Positions 33,049 to 44,244 of a stretch of DNA of 64,000 nucleotides are shown piece after piece. Position 1 is the stretch's first letter. Every line of letters starts with the position of its first letter. The stretch comes from Hyposmocoma kahamanoa (Eukaryota; Arthropoda; Insecta; Lepidoptera; Cosmopterigidae). Location: the NCBI RefSeq assembly GCF_003589595.1, contig NW_020653774.1:584806-648805 (forward strand), written 5' to 3'. The notes beneath the pieces are model-generated. The model ran no database searches, was not told the DNA's origin, and was given only the letters and a program-made list of their open reading frames with translations. The translations under genes and the position numbers were made by a program.

Positions 33049-33858
33049 AAGGTTTAAAGTTCATACGAATGAAATAAGTCGATAACTTTTTTGTACTTAA
33101 ATAGGAGGGTTATAAAATTTTCAAATACATAATTTTGTTTCATGTAGTGCGTATTATTTTTATAATTTTCAAGCATCAAGTATATACCAGAAATAGAGAC
33201 GAAGTAAAGGCCATCCATCCCTGGCTGTTCCACCATCAGCCTCTTCATATGTTTACATAGTATCTTTCCTTCTTATGATAGAAAAGACGACAAACGCCTG
33301 TTTTTATATGGTGTATATGCCATGAAGGGTATATGTTATTAATACAGAGATCAGAGTAAAATATCATTGTACAGAGATACGAGCTTCGTTGTCGTGATGC
33401 GTTTATTTTGCTCATCTAAAATTTCATATAAGGATTCTATAATTGGCACTAATCGTGAGTCGCAAGTACATCGCAATCCATTCTGACCAGAACCAAGATT
33501 CTATCGATCAATCTAGACCAAATGTCTAGAAAGCCGGTGGGTTTGAAAACCAGTTATAAATAATTTTATCGTATGATAAATTTGCCCATGTCAAGCCCCA
33601 TATTCAGAAAATTTTTAATTTATTTAGATGACATAATTTGTTGAAGGAAATTTCAGGACATTTTTGTAAAGGTATCAAATATGAACGTAAAATAATACAC
33701 AGGAAAACGTAAATACAGAAAAACTATTATCAGGGCACGTGGGCACTGCTAGGTACCCCATGTGATAGTAGAAATACATTTCAGCGATATTTATCACTTA
33801 CAAATTTGTATCTCTTTATTCAAATATCGCAGAAAAACTTTATTATTTATCGGTTTTT
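33049..33858. other. No supported gene
   Basis: AT-rich with no recognisable gene or repeat; the ORF at 33054-33248 (minus) has no features. Confidence 0.35.
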
Positions 33859-33991
33859 AATGGAAATGAAATGTTTCTTTCGGATTTTTAATCGCGTGAC
33901 AAATGGACCTGTCCTATAGTTCGAAGTCCGAAACGTTGCTTTAGTTGTAAATCAAAATCAAAATGTAGTTAGAAATAGTTTCACTTCCATA
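33859..33991. mobile_element. Degraded relative of the 9471 foldback MITE
   Basis: GGAAATGAAATGTTTCTTTC and ATTTTTAATCGCGTG at the left and TAGTTTCACTTCCAT at the right match the arms of the 9471 element. AAGTCCGAAACGTTGC resembles its interior. The arms are now imperfect. Confidence 0.55.
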
Positions 33992-34329
33992 TTTATCATT
34001 TATTTATTCATTACTACCGCATCATAAACATATACTACATCATTTAAACATTCAACATACGGTATTACATCTGATATAATTATGACAAATTTGGTGTACA
34101 CAGCTGTAGAGGCCAATATTACGCTATAGCATTGACGCAATTGTTTTAATAGATGTAAAAGGTTTACTGGTGAAGATAGCTGAGGCTCTATATTTTTTAC
34201 GTTGTTGTTTAGTTGTTAAATGTCTCAATTTACTGAATGTTCGTTAAAAAGTTAATTAATTGCCTACTTATGTGGACAGGAATCGGAAAGTAGGGCGCAA
34301 AGGAAGTTGAACTAAAATGTGCGGTTGTA
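33992..34329. other. No supported gene
   Basis: AT-rich; nothing assignable. Confidence 0.3.
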
Positions 34330-35185
34330 AACCGTACATAGATTTTATTTATTATTACATATTGCTTACAATCAACTCAAACGCAATAGTAAGACTTAAA
34401 GCTAAATGAACAAACAGTATTAAGTAAATTACAAAAATGAATAAAATATGAAAATTATAAATACAATACCACAAACAATAAATTATTGCAGGTTAACATT
34501 AATGAAAAAATAGATAAAATCCATTTGTTATTACATTTTAAACTAGCATTTATTACCTATTACTTAATACTGCTGTCTCCGGTCAAGGACTCCAGATAGC
34601 GTCCTGCGGAAAACATGAATTCTGATTCTGAGCATGCAAAAAGGTTCAACGAGGAGTCAAAGTTAAGCAACTGATTTACAGAACAGAGGGGCCATCTCAT
34701 TCGCTCTACATCGTGTGATAGGTACTGCAAATAACGTCATTCTATGAAGTCGCACCAGATTAGTTCTAGGTACCAAAAATCCCACTTTGGACAACAAAAA
34801 TGAGTTGTATACTATTCCCCGTACACAAGTTACAAGAGCCAGATTGCGTCTCACTTCTAGCATTCTATAATTTACCATACCTAAAATAAATGTTGTGGGA
34901 TAAAGTAAGGGGTAATATCCGTTATACTTCTTGTATAAATTTTGAGCAAATGTCTTTTGAATTTTCTCTAATGTTTGTGTGTGGTTGTGATGGACGGGGT
35001 TCCAAATGATAGCGTTACATTCCAATTTGCTCCGAGCAAAAAAGTTATACAAAAGACACCATGTTAGGTTGGTTTGTAACGACTTTGATTATCTTAAGAC
35101 GAAATCGAGACACTTGCGGGAAGATTTACTAATTTTTGTGATATGTTCTCGGAAAGTGAGCTCCGTGTCGAACTTCGAGATTGAT
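34330..35185 (-). mobile_element. 5'-truncated Jockey/CR1-type LINE, C-terminal ORF2
   Basis: The minus strand reads FDTELTFREHITKISKSSRK (about 35180-35120), then YNFFARSKLECNAIIWNPVH, YKKYNGYYPLLYPTTF, LEVRRNLALVTCVRGIVYN and FLVPRTNLVRLHRMTLFAVP (35052-34663). That is the thumb and C-terminal region of a non-LTR ORF2. The 3' UTR extends to an A-rich end near 34330-34350. Catalytic motifs are missing. Confidence 0.75.
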
Positions 35186-35204
35186 TGATTAATAATATAA
35201 TTTA

Positions 35205-35291
35205 ATATATATATAATTTTCTATATATGTAATATATATAATAAATATATATATAATTTGTTTACGAGCAAGTGTGATTGCTCGTAAACAA
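35205..35291. repeat. AT dinucleotide tract ending in a perfect 14-bp hairpin
   Basis: TA-rich sequence (35205-35257) leads into TTGTTTACGAGCAA (35258-35271), which pairs exactly with 35278-35291 around GTGTGA. The hairpin could form a cruciform next to easily melted DNA. Confidence 0.8.
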
Positions 35292-35299
35292 CAAAGGCA

Positions 35300-35384
35300 A
35301 ACTGCGATATTTGTGAATCGATTTCGATGATTCCTTTTTTGTTGGAAAGGTACCTCAATAATGGTCCCATTCAAACTACTTTTG
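35300..35384 (+). mobile_element. Fragment of the TTAACCGACTTC-family MITE
   Basis: It contains TTTGTGAATCGATTTCGATG, TTTTTTGTTGGAAAGGTACC and TCAATAATGGTCCCATTCAA, the middle of the family consensus. Confidence 0.6.
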
Positions 35385-36214
35385 TTCCACGACTTTTATA
35401 ATTTATCAGATTTTACTTTCATACAAAAATAAAAGAGATAGTAGTGTAGTTTTACGAGGTTCTTAGTGTTTTACAAATAACTCTGTAATATATCAATCAA
35501 AAGGGCGACCTTTACTTGCGTCTTTGGGACTTAAATGCGGAGTAAGTTAAAATAATAAAATATTTCGGAATTCCCCTACAAATCCTAACAATATAGCCTT
35601 AAGGAATACTGTTAATATAATACGGATTAAGTTTTTGAATTATCGTCATCGTGCTATGGCGCTGCGTGTTTATGTTGTGTACATTCGGCAGTTACTGTAG
35701 TCGTAGTGAGTTACGCGAGTCCGTAATGTCAGCTTACTCGCTATTGTCGGGATAAACTCCCCAACTTAATGTGGGTTTAGGGTGGGGCGACATTAACAGC
35801 GGAAAGGGACATTCAATACAAACAGTGCCTTCAGTGAAAAACGGAATAAGACGAGTTATGCCCTTTTGTTTTTATTGCACCATTGGGTTCAGCGTGTCCG
35901 ATTACATAACATATGAACAGGACGTCTCTCTGGTAGGCTCTTAACGTCGTTTTTTTTATTGCACTAAGTGTTGTACTTACTGTTTCCCAATGCATAATTT
36001 TAGTCATCGGGATTTTTTTATGAGTCTAAAGGTACAAGTGCTTTCAACTCAAAAAATACATGCATGTCTAACGAATAATAAAATTACAGATATATTTTTA
36101 CATAAAGACTTTTCGTATTGTTCCATAATGATAGATGTCCGGAATTTCTCAGACTTCCGTACTGTCTGCAACACTCTTTCTGCTGCATATCAATGTTAAT
36201 TTATTCCAGGTACG
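35385..36214. other. No supported gene
   Basis: Nothing assignable; the 69-codon ORF at 35990-36199 precedes the LINE fragment without LINE-like wording. Confidence 0.35.
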
Positions 36215-37078
36215 TCTGCGTATGCTGATGATAGCATCGTTGTAGATAGATACTTGACCAATGCAAGGGTCAGTGGAGAGGAAGTACAATCTTGTCGAGA
36301 GTCTTTGGTTAGCCGTTTGGATTTGACACTCAAGGCATTCTCCGATTGAGGAGATGCCATTCTTGTCAAATTTAATGCTACCAAAACGCAGGCGTGTCTA
36401 TTGTCCACAAAACGGAGTCCCTTTAAGGTGACTCCGACTTTTCGTGATATATCCTACCGATAGCCGGCCGTTTCCAGCTACTTGGAATGGATGTGTCGTC
36501 CAATCTGAACTTCGGCAGATACATTGAATCCATGGCCAAAAATGCAGCCAGGAAACTTGGCATCCTTTCCGGGGTGTGGCGTTTCTTCACACCGGGACAG
36601 TTGCTTCAGCTGTATCAAGCACAAGTCCGGTCGTGTATGGAGTACTGTCGCCACTTTTGGGATGGCTCTGCTACATATCAACTGGCCACCTTGGATTCAA
36701 TTGACAAGCGTGTCAAGAGGCTTATAGGTGACTTGAATTGTGAATTAGTAGAGGCAAAGCTGCAGAGTCTTGAACACCGCCGTAAAGTTGCCTGCCTATC
36801 GGTATTTCACGGGATTTAATTCCGCCTTCCCCTTTCCATTTCCGTTCTAGGCGTAGGCTCGGCTTCCACCTCTATGTTGTGGATATTCCAAAGATTCGCA
36901 CGAAGCTTTACGCTTTCCCATTTATATGGCAAACAGCTATGGAGTGGACTTCCCTGCCTGCAGACTTGTTCCCTGAACGTTATAACATGGACCTTTTCAA
37001 GTCAAGAGTGAATAGGTATTATTTAGGTGTGCATGCTCCATCGTCGACCTCATCGTCACTTTCCATCAGGTGAGATGG
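36215..37078 (+). mobile_element. LINE fragment (YADD RT end plus C-terminal domain), frameshifted
   Basis: The + strand reads YADDSIVVDRYL, then stops and frameshifts. From 36487 it reads KNAARKLGILSGVWRFFTPG, QLLQLYQAQVRSCMEYC and IDKRVKRLIGDLNCELVEAK, and from 36879 VDIPKIRTKLYAFPFIWQTA, MEWTSLPADLFPERYNMDLF and KSRVNRYYLGVHAP. This is a conserved non-LTR ORF2 C-terminus. The same family is at 56070-56380. About 40 nt are deleted near 36815. Some stops lie in otherwise conserved sequence, so decay is recent to moderate. Confidence 0.8.
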
Positions 37079-37890
37079 AGGTCAAATGCATATTTACATT
37101 TGAATTAAAAAAAAGAAAAATGACGGGGAAAATAGTAGGACTAAAAGCGGCTATTGCCTTATTCCACAGTGTACATAAAGGTATAACTGAGCTTTCCGTT
37201 TGTTCCACTGGACACGATTGGTCGTACTCGCGATTATATCGTGTTAGTAGTTAACAGTTCTCACCAGAAAACTTGCCGTTTTATTCCTTTAACGATTTCA
37301 TATCTTTTATCAATTTGGTTAGTATCACAAGTATTGTTATAACTGAAAATCTATACCCACTTAGCACGTATAACCTATACCTATTAGGAACTTCGAACAC
37401 CACAGCGTATATTGCGAAACAAAGAGAAAGAATACAGGGAAAAACACTTATACCCACTTAATTAATTGTTAACATAAAACTACCTCTTATTGCATACATC
37501 ACAATAACCATAGAAAGGTCACAGTTAAGGAATAGGTCGTTTTATATCTTAAACTTTGTTAACATAAGTCGTGTTATTACTGTTAAGCACTCATAAACAA
37601 GAACGCAACTCGAAAAAAGATTTAAAAAAATTTGGTAATACGATTGAATGTTTAACCAATACCCATCAAACGACAACTTACATGTATATCTAAAGCTAGA
37701 AATCATAAAAACTACTAATAATAGTTGCGAACAACCAGTAATCAATAAAAGTATGATTTTTGCTTCTCCTGAAAAGTGTCGATTTTGAGTTATTCCCTTT
37801 TTCACTGGAGACACTGAAACATTGTGTATGAACTTGGGCCACCATAAACAATTTATTATATTTATGGTTTGCGCTAATTTAGCTTATTAA
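37079..37890. other. No supported gene
   Basis: ORFs at 37273-37461 and 37542-37814 are hydrophobic, AT-driven and without domains. No repeat copy is recognised. Confidence 0.35.
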
Positions 37891-38139
37891 TTAGCAGTAG
37901 AGCCTTGTCTATTTTTGCCGCCAAGCGCAAATGTGAGGATCGCTGCGTTCCGGTTTTGGAGGGTAAGGGTGCACGTGAAATTACAGGCACATGGAACTTG
38001 TCAATATATGTCTCAGGGTGATAGGCGCAGTGGCAATGCCCTTCAGGTCTTCTGAGTGGTACTACAGTGGCTATGAACAGACATGTGCCATACCACCAGG
38101 AGAATGATTTGTTCGTCCCGTCATTTGACAAAAAAAAAT
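37891..38139 (+). mobile_element. GCAGTAG-family interspersed repeat, two internal deletions
   Basis: AGCAGTAGAGCC jumps to TTGTCTATTTTTGCCGCCAA, then GGTAAGGGTGCACGTGAAAT, GGCGCAGTGGCAATGCCCTT and GAATGATTTGTTCGTCCCGT lead to an A-run. Confidence 0.78.
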
Positions 38140-38239
38140 ATGTATGAAAATTCGAGTGCCTCTTCAAGTACTGCCGTATTCGTGTTACCATTTTACTTAT
38201 ATTATATTCGAATGAACAACTGATCGTGCCATAAATCGA

Positions 38240-38648
38240 TGTATTAAGAAATGCCTGCTAACCAACGATGTACAACTGGCAGCGTAGTTTCAAAATGGTT
38301 GAGATTTTCTGCCAAATAAGTTAAAAAACAAATTGCTAAAATATTCGCTGTAAATGTGACCCAACTTAATTGTTACCAACTTCATTCGTGACTCCATTGC
38401 TGTCCAAACTTATCTCAACGAGCAACGAACTTGTACATACGATTGAAGTAACATAAACACAGCTCAGGATGTGCAATGTGTTCCTGTCTCTAAGTCGAGG
38501 ATAAACCTCAGCAATCTAAATAATTTCGATTTCTGTGGGACAAAACAACATGACTCTTGTCGAGGCTGGCTGTTGTACATCGTTGGTTTTAATACTTTGT
38601 GCAATAAAACTACTTCTCGGTACTGTTTAGCAGGTATTTCTTAATATA
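38240..38648. mobile_element. Probable MITE with terminal inverted repeats
   Basis: ATTAAGAAATGCCTGCTAA (from 38251) is inverted relative to TTAGCAGGTATTTCTTAAT (to about 38646). CCAACGATGTACAAC near 38262 is inverted relative to GTTGTACATCGTTGG near 38572. One arm carries an extra 30-40 bp. The target duplication was not identified. Confidence 0.55.
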
Positions 38649-38748
38649 TATAATTTTTGATTAGATATCTATGATTAGAATATAATCGTTAACGTAAAGT
38701 GGCAACACGAATGGCAGTGACGGAGGGGGCACTCGAGTTTTCGTATAG

Positions 38749-39011
38749 ATTTTTTTATGATGTCAAGTGACGGGACGAACAACTTATGCTCCTGTCGGTA
38801 AGTGACAAGCCTGTCCATGACAGTTGTAGTGCCACTCACAGCTTTAAATCCCAAAGCCCAGAGGTGTACTGCCTCTGCGCCCGTACCTATAATTTCACCA
38901 GCACTCTAAGCCGGACCGCAGTAATGTTCACATTACTTCTTGGCGGCACAAATAGGCAAGATGGCAGTACTTCCGTGGACGAACACTTTCACAAGGACCT
39001 CTACTGCTACT
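38749..39011 (-). mobile_element. GCAGTAG-family interspersed repeat, near full length
   Basis: In complement it has a T-run, GTCAAGTGACGGGACGAACA, TGCCACTCACAGCTTTAAAT, AATTTCACCAGCAC, GCAGTAATGTTCACATTACT and CACAAGGACCTCTACTGCTA. Only small deletions are present. Confidence 0.8.
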
Positions 39012-39129
39012 AAAAAGATGGTCGCTTATGTTTAGATATATACACACACACATATAAGGATAGGTTGAAGGTATTCAGTCTCTGTACGCTGCAGTCCCGG
39101 CGTGTCGTTAATGATCTTGTCGCCACGTA

Positions 39130-40376
39130 CATAGGGCGCACTATAAGTTTCCGGAACTGGCCACTTACATAAACAATATTTAAAAAGTAATTTTAACATT
39201 TGAAAATGGAACTCTTTGGCTTTAGAATACAGTTTATTTCATCTGGCTGTCACTTGTTTTCACATTGTGGCCTCATTTTAGAAATTGGTTGTCTACATCA
39301 CCATGGATTTAACTCGTGAAAATTTTCATAGTATGATTTTTTACGACTTTAAGTGTAAGTTAACAGCTCAGCGGAGCTTCGCTCGGCTTCAAACTGCTTT
39401 TGGCGATGAAGCACCATGCAAGACGACTGTTTATTTGCAGATAGTTGGTTTGCAGAATTCAAACGCGGTCGTGTGAATCTCAGTGACGAATTTCGTGATG
39501 GTCGCCCGTTCACTGCTGTGAACAACAAAAACATCAATGCTGTGCGTCCTACGATCAAAACAGACAGGCATGTGACATACCATGAGATTCGGGCATCTTT
39601 AGGCATAGGCATGAGTTAAATACTACACAAATATTTGGGTGTGAAACAGCTGTGCTCTCGGTAGATCCCACACAATTTGACTGAGGCTCAAAAAACGGAT
39701 CGCGTCACTTGGTGCAATGCCATGCTTACCAGATTATATATAGACATAGTAACAGGTGACGAAACATGGATTTATAGTTACGATCCCAAAACAAAGCAGT
39801 AATCGAGCATGGGTCTTTCGAGATGAGCCGAAACCAACCAAAGTGGCGCGCTAAGTGGATGATTGCTTCTTTTTTTAATAAAACTAGGCACGCGGCTACT
39901 ATTGCTTTGGAGAATCGTTATACCGTGAATAGTAATTGGTACACGACCATTTGTTTGCCGGAAGTTATTGACAAACTCCGTAAAAATAACCCTAAACGCC
40001 GTATCATGTTACACCACGATAATGCTAGTTCTTACACGGCCAGACGGACAAATGAGTTTTTTAAGGTGAACAACGTTGATTTTATGAGCCATCCCGAGTA
40101 CATTCCTGACCTTGTGACTTTTATTTATTTCCAAAAATTAAGAACCAGTTACGCTGTCAACGATTTTCATCACCTGAAGAGGCTGTCGAAGTGTATGAAA
40201 AATATGTTTCAGAGATTGTCACGGAGGAGTGGCATAAATATTTTCAGAATCAGTTCATTCGTATGTAAAAGTGCATTAACGCTGACGGAGAATATTTTGA
40301 GAAACAATAAATTCATTTCTGACCATTTACAGTATTTTTTTCTTATTCATCCCGGAAACTTATAGTGCGCCTCACG
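39130..40376 (+). pseudogene. Dead mariner transposon (cecropia-like), 1247 bp
   Basis: Terminal inverted repeats share GGCGCACTATAAGTTTCCGG, flanked by TA at 39128-39129 and 40377-40378. The transposase starts at ATG 39303 (MDLTRENFHSMIFYDFK) and shifts frame near 39416 (FAEFKRGRVNLSDEFRDGRP, TDRHVTYHEIRASLGI). Stops follow, then VTGDETWIYSYDPKTKQ, which holds the first catalytic Asp. From 39823 it reads KWMIASFFNKTRHAATIALE and MLHHDNASSYTA with the second Asp. A 7-nt deletion relative to the copy at 62 kb just after MSHPEYIPD shifts the frame and removes the third Asp of the D,D34D triad. The family moves by cut and paste into TA sites. Confidence 0.9.
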
Positions 40377-40513
40377 TACAAAATAGTTAATGCAAAATGG
40401 GAAGCATGCGAATTGTTGAGCCACTTCTCTTTGAGGGTTGGCAGTAAACATACACAAATAATATTTCATGTGCCTTGTTGTACTAATAACGTTATCTACA
40501 ACCGTCTCCGCAG

Positions 40514-40602
40514 TGAAAACCAGCTCTGCGACTGTCCAGAACTGAAGCAGCACCAGCTGAGACACCTCCTTTTGCCGCCTGTTAATATAATAATAATTTT
40601 TA
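40514..40602 (+). repeat. Repeat preceding a SINE, shared with 42093-42188
   Basis: GACTGTCCAGAACTGAAGCA, GCACCAGCTGAGACACCTCC and GCCGCCTGTTAATATAATAA recur at 42107-42188 directly in front of another SINE copy. It may be an upstream part of a longer SINE form or an older repeat into which the SINE inserted once before duplication. Confidence 0.7.
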
Positions 40603-40779
40603 ACTGCCTCTGTGGCCGAACGGTTACCATGCCTGACTGCCACGCAAAGGTTTCAGGTTCGATTCGAGTTTGGGTGTAATTTGTGGTTGACTATGTGTGT
40701 GTCCATGGTACTCGCGACACAGGGTTTGCCTAATGCGGGGTTATGTTGAGTTTGTGCGTTATTTATTTATTATTATTAA
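40603..40779 (+). mobile_element. tRNA-derived SINE (family A), short internal deletion
   Basis: TGGCCGAACGG (A box) and GGTTCGATTC (B box) are followed directly by GAGTTTGGGTGTAATTTGTG; the CCCGGGCCGGGAGAAAT stretch is lost. It ends GTGCGTTATTTATTTATTAT. Confidence 0.8.
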
Positions 40780-41615
40780 TGATCTTCTTTCCGTATGTGT
40801 CGAGTCTATAATGAAATTAACAAGGATAGGAGTTTAGACATACATTTTCAAAGTTATCCTACATTTTTGAAATCTTGCAATCTTAAGATAACGCAGTGGT
40901 AATTTGTAGGCCGTTACTTTCGTTTCGTTAATTTGAATTGTTTACTTAAGTTATAATTTATTAATTGTATTGTATTTGTTAAATAAATTTTTTAGCTATG
41001 TTCAATAATATGATAAAGTTATTAATTTGTATTAGCAATATAAATGTGTATTCTGTAGCTGTGCCAATAAATAAATAAATATTTGTACCTTTACCATAAC
41101 AGCTAACTCCCCACTTTACCATAGCTGAGTGATGGTTATGCATTGTTGGTTGGTAGATGATAAATTCTATTGTAATTGGGATTTATTGATTTATTTGTAT
41201 TGATTTATTACGTGCGTTCTTATTAAATCTTATATAGTTTCCTTTCATTAAACTATTTACACCAAGACGTGCCGGAATGTTGGGAGCGGAGTTGACACTA
41301 GCACGTTTGGCGACTTCTGCAGTACCTCTTGTGATAGGATTACCCTTTACTATCCTAACGCACATTATTGCAAATATTGAAGATAAAGCTGAAAGAAAAG
41401 CCCTTTGGGGAATATATTCAGGGAATCGGCAACAGATTTTCGTGGTCTACAAGATTGCTTTGGTACCGCGGTCCCAATCCGCCTACTTGTGGTGATTGGA
41501 GCGCGGCAAAGCCTCCCTTTGTTAAGATTTATCCAGGGCTCTACGAATTATGGATCGATGTGCTGTGTACAGACTACCGACTTTACCTATTCATTTAGCA
41601 TTTGTAAGCCATTCA
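40780..41615. other. No supported gene; LINE-like 3' end and one unassigned ORF
   Basis: 40905-41100 ends CAATAAATAAATAAATA and resembles a LINE 3' UTR. A + ORF at 41277-41495 (MLGAELTLARLATSAVPLVI, GLPFTILTHIIANIED) has protein-like composition but no match I can name; it may be an exon or a transposon scrap. Confidence 0.35.
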
Positions 41616-41738
41616 GTAGCAGTAGAGATCTTTGAGATTCAAAGCTCTGAGCAGCATTGCAACTGTTATGGACAGGCGTGTCGCTTACCACCAGGCGCAC
41701 GACTTGTTCGTCTCTTCACTTGGTATCATAAAAAAAAA
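41616..41738 (+). mobile_element. GCAGTAG-family repeat, both ends joined
   Basis: GCAGTAGAG is joined directly to ATCTTTGAGATTCAAAGCTC, then ACCACCAGGCGCACGACTTG and an A-run follow. The central ~180 bp are missing. Confidence 0.75.
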
Positions 41739-41767
41739 CAATCGTTGCTCTGATCCTAAAGTAAGTA

Positions 41768-41885
41768 TATATTTCTCTCGTGACTTTGAGTGTAATTTGT
41801 GGTTGTGTATGTGCCCATGATATTCGCGACTCAGGGTTTTCCTAGTGCGGGGCTATGTTGAGTGTGTGCGTTATTATTATATTAT
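41768..41885 (+). mobile_element. tRNA-derived SINE (family A), 3' half
   Basis: ATTTCTCTCGTGACTTTGAG, GTGTAATTTGTGGTTGTGTA and TCCTAGTGCGGGGCTATGTT followed by GTGCGTTATTATTATATT. The tRNA head is absent. Confidence 0.75.
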
Positions 41886-41951
41886 AAAGCACTTGTGCTA
41901 TGGAAATAAAGATATCTCGAGACAATATAGAATAGTTAATTTCTACACTGA

Positions 41952-42032
41952 TCTGGCCGGGAATCGAACCTGGGTCCTTAGAGATGGCGATACTATAAAA
42001 ACCGGTGTGCAAATTATTCGACCGCGGAGATC
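41952..42032 (-). mobile_element. tRNA-like SINE head, minus strand
   Basis: The complement contains GGTTCGATTCCCGGCCAG (B box) and an A-box-like GCGGTCGAATAATTTGC. It resembles family A but with many substitutions and no body. Confidence 0.5.
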
Positions 42033-42092
42033 GTCAAAGAAAAGCCCTCGATCCTACTCCTGTCCCGCATTCTATCTTAGGGAGAAGGGGGT

Positions 42093-42398
42093 GACTGGAA
42101 AGCAGTTTTGCTACTGTCCTGAACAGGAGCAGCACCAGCTGAGGCACTTCCTTTTGCCTCCTGTTAATATAATAATCATAATTTTTAACTGCATCCGTGG
42201 CCGAACGGTTACCATGCCGGACTGCCACGCAGAGGTCCCAGGTTCGATTCCCGGGCCGGGAGAAATATTTGTAGGGCCTACATTTATTTATCTCGGAGTT
42301 TGGGTGTAATTTGTGGTTATCTATGTGTGTGTCCATGTTACCCGCGACACAGGGTTTCCCTAGTGCGTGAATACATTGAGTGTGTGCGTTAAAAAAAA
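42093..42398 (+). mobile_element. SINE (family A, full length) with the shared upstream repeat
   Basis: 42093-42188 repeats the block at 40514-40602. The SINE runs from 42189 with intact A (TGGCCGAACGG) and B (GGTTCGATTCC) boxes to GTGTGTGCGTTAAAAAAAA. It is among the best-preserved copies. Confidence 0.85.
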
Positions 42399-43130
42399 TA
42401 AAAAATTATAATTTCAAAAATATTTACTTAGAATCTTCAGTGTAGCTGTGTTTTTTAAGGTATTTGTAATTTGTTTTGTTTATTTTGGAGGCAATAAAGA
42501 GAGATTTCATTTTATTTTATTATTATTTATGTAATACTAACGTGTGGTTCAGTTAACCATGAACAAATCTCGAACCAAAACTAACCATTTATGCAATGTT
42601 AAGTAGCTCTAGAGCGTTCAGTGCCGACGGCGAGGGTAACTAAGAGGTGCATAGAAATGTTACAATGCAGAACTAGCTCCACGGTAACAATGCGCTAGTT
42701 GATTGTGTTCCTGCCTTTGTAGTAGGTAAATGCGCCTCACGGTTGCTATGGAGCTGGGCGAAATTGAATTGTCTTGCCTTGTTTCCGAGGCTGAAAGCGA
42801 CCTACGTCGTCAATAAGTTTGTAGTCATAAAATGGAATTGATAAACTTGGCCAAGACTGGACAGTTAATGGCATTATTGCATGTTAGTACTTTAATGACT
42901 ACGGTACGGATACTAAGTACTTACTTTAGTCATACTACAGATATACTGTATCTAAGATACAAGGGCATTCTAGTTTACGTTGCTGTCTTTCACTAAATTT
43001 GCTATTCTTTAAGTTTGTATCTATTGGTTGTTAGAGTAATAAACTAATATTAAAATAAATAAAAGTTGCTCTTGTTATTTAAATAAAGGTCGAATAAACA
43101 CTGCCTTCGTGGCCGAATTTTTGGAGGTCT
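42399..43130. other. No supported gene; possible LINE 3' end
   Basis: 42400-42540 ends GGCAATAAAGAGAGATTTC and looks like a retroelement 3' UTR. 43098-43120 (CTGCCTTCGTGGCCGAATTT) is an isolated family-A A-box scrap. Confidence 0.4.
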
Positions 43131-43496
43131 AGTCTCAAAATATACAACCGCAGCTGAGTACGAAATCAAAACGATCCGTGAGCCGTCCGCAGTTCGTTAG
43201 CCACAACGCTTTCGTTTTGGGCTTCGGATCCCATAGACAATAACGTGAATGTAAAATGTGAATGATGAAATAGGTTCTTTTACATGCTTATACAAAAATG
43301 TAACTGAACAAATGGCAGATTTCTCTAGTGTTGTACCATAATCTATCGATAAATCATTATCGACTTGCAAACGTTTAATTAAAGTCGATCAATATTCCAT
43401 TTGGGAATATTTTACTTCTTGTGGGAATATCCGGGAATGTCGTGCGAGAATTTATTATTTTGCATTTATAAATGCTCAAATATTACAAAAAGTGAA
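43131..43496 (+). repeat. Dispersed ~350-bp repeat, copy 2
   Basis: This is the partner of 25597-25942 in opposite orientation. It has about 20 extra bases (TAACTGAACAAATGGCAGAT) in the middle relative to copy 1. Confidence 0.75.
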
Positions 43497-44244
43497 TTTG
43501 TGCAGGAACAAATGTAATTTGAGAGTATTTTTAAAAACCGAAAATCTTATAGTATTAATCTGACGATCTCTATGCATGTCCAATCTCAAGATTGATATTA
43601 AAAAGAAATTTTTCAGAGATTTCAAAATAATGTAAGCTTTTTTGTATTTATGCATTGGTATAGAATTTAATATCAGTGAGTGGTTTAAGTAAATCTTTAA
43701 CACTTCAATTTATTTTGGAAATATATAAAAGTTACTTATATAATAGTAGTAATATTATCGACAATAATAAAATCATACGTTTATTTGCTTAAAACATGGT
43801 ATAACAGAATATGTATCAATAGACAGTGTTAGTACAAACATGTTCGGAATATATTAAATAGCATGCAAATATCTGATTGAATACAATGTCAATTGATTGC
43901 TAGTGGTCGAGCGCCTTCCATTTGTACAGAAAAAAACAACCACCTCTCCGAAGTGAGACAAGTGGTCACGAGCGACTGCGAGTTGCGATAAGCCACGCCA
44001 AATGAGTTTTATACACTATAAACATTGGCGCTCGCCTTCACTCGGTCAGCTAGGAGAATGACACCGAACGATGGCAAGGCAAGACCAAATACGTTGATAG
44101 TTGGTGTTCACCCGGCAACGTTGGATCAACATGTCACTGTATAATTAGCTTTAGAAAATAGTTATTTTTAGTAGTTATAGTTCTCAGTGGGAAATAATCG
44201 GAAACGAGTGGTACGATAAATTTATTTTCAGGAACTAAGAATGC
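43497..44244. other. No supported gene
   Basis: 43900-44150 is less AT-rich (GTGGTCGAGCGCCTTCC, CATTGGCGCTCGCCTTCACT) but I cannot assign it. The minus ORF at 43476-43703 shows no domain. Confidence 0.35.

Noticed and set aside
41277..41495. 72-codon ORF with hydrophobic N-terminus (MLGAELTLARLATSAVPLVI)
   Set aside because: Protein-like, but no family, start context or exon partner could be identified. Mentioned in the region note only.
42189..42398. SINE heads as functional tRNA genes (this and the 60082 copy)
   Set aside because: A and B boxes are present, but acceptor stems do not pair and a shared 150-bp body follows every copy, so they are retroposons.
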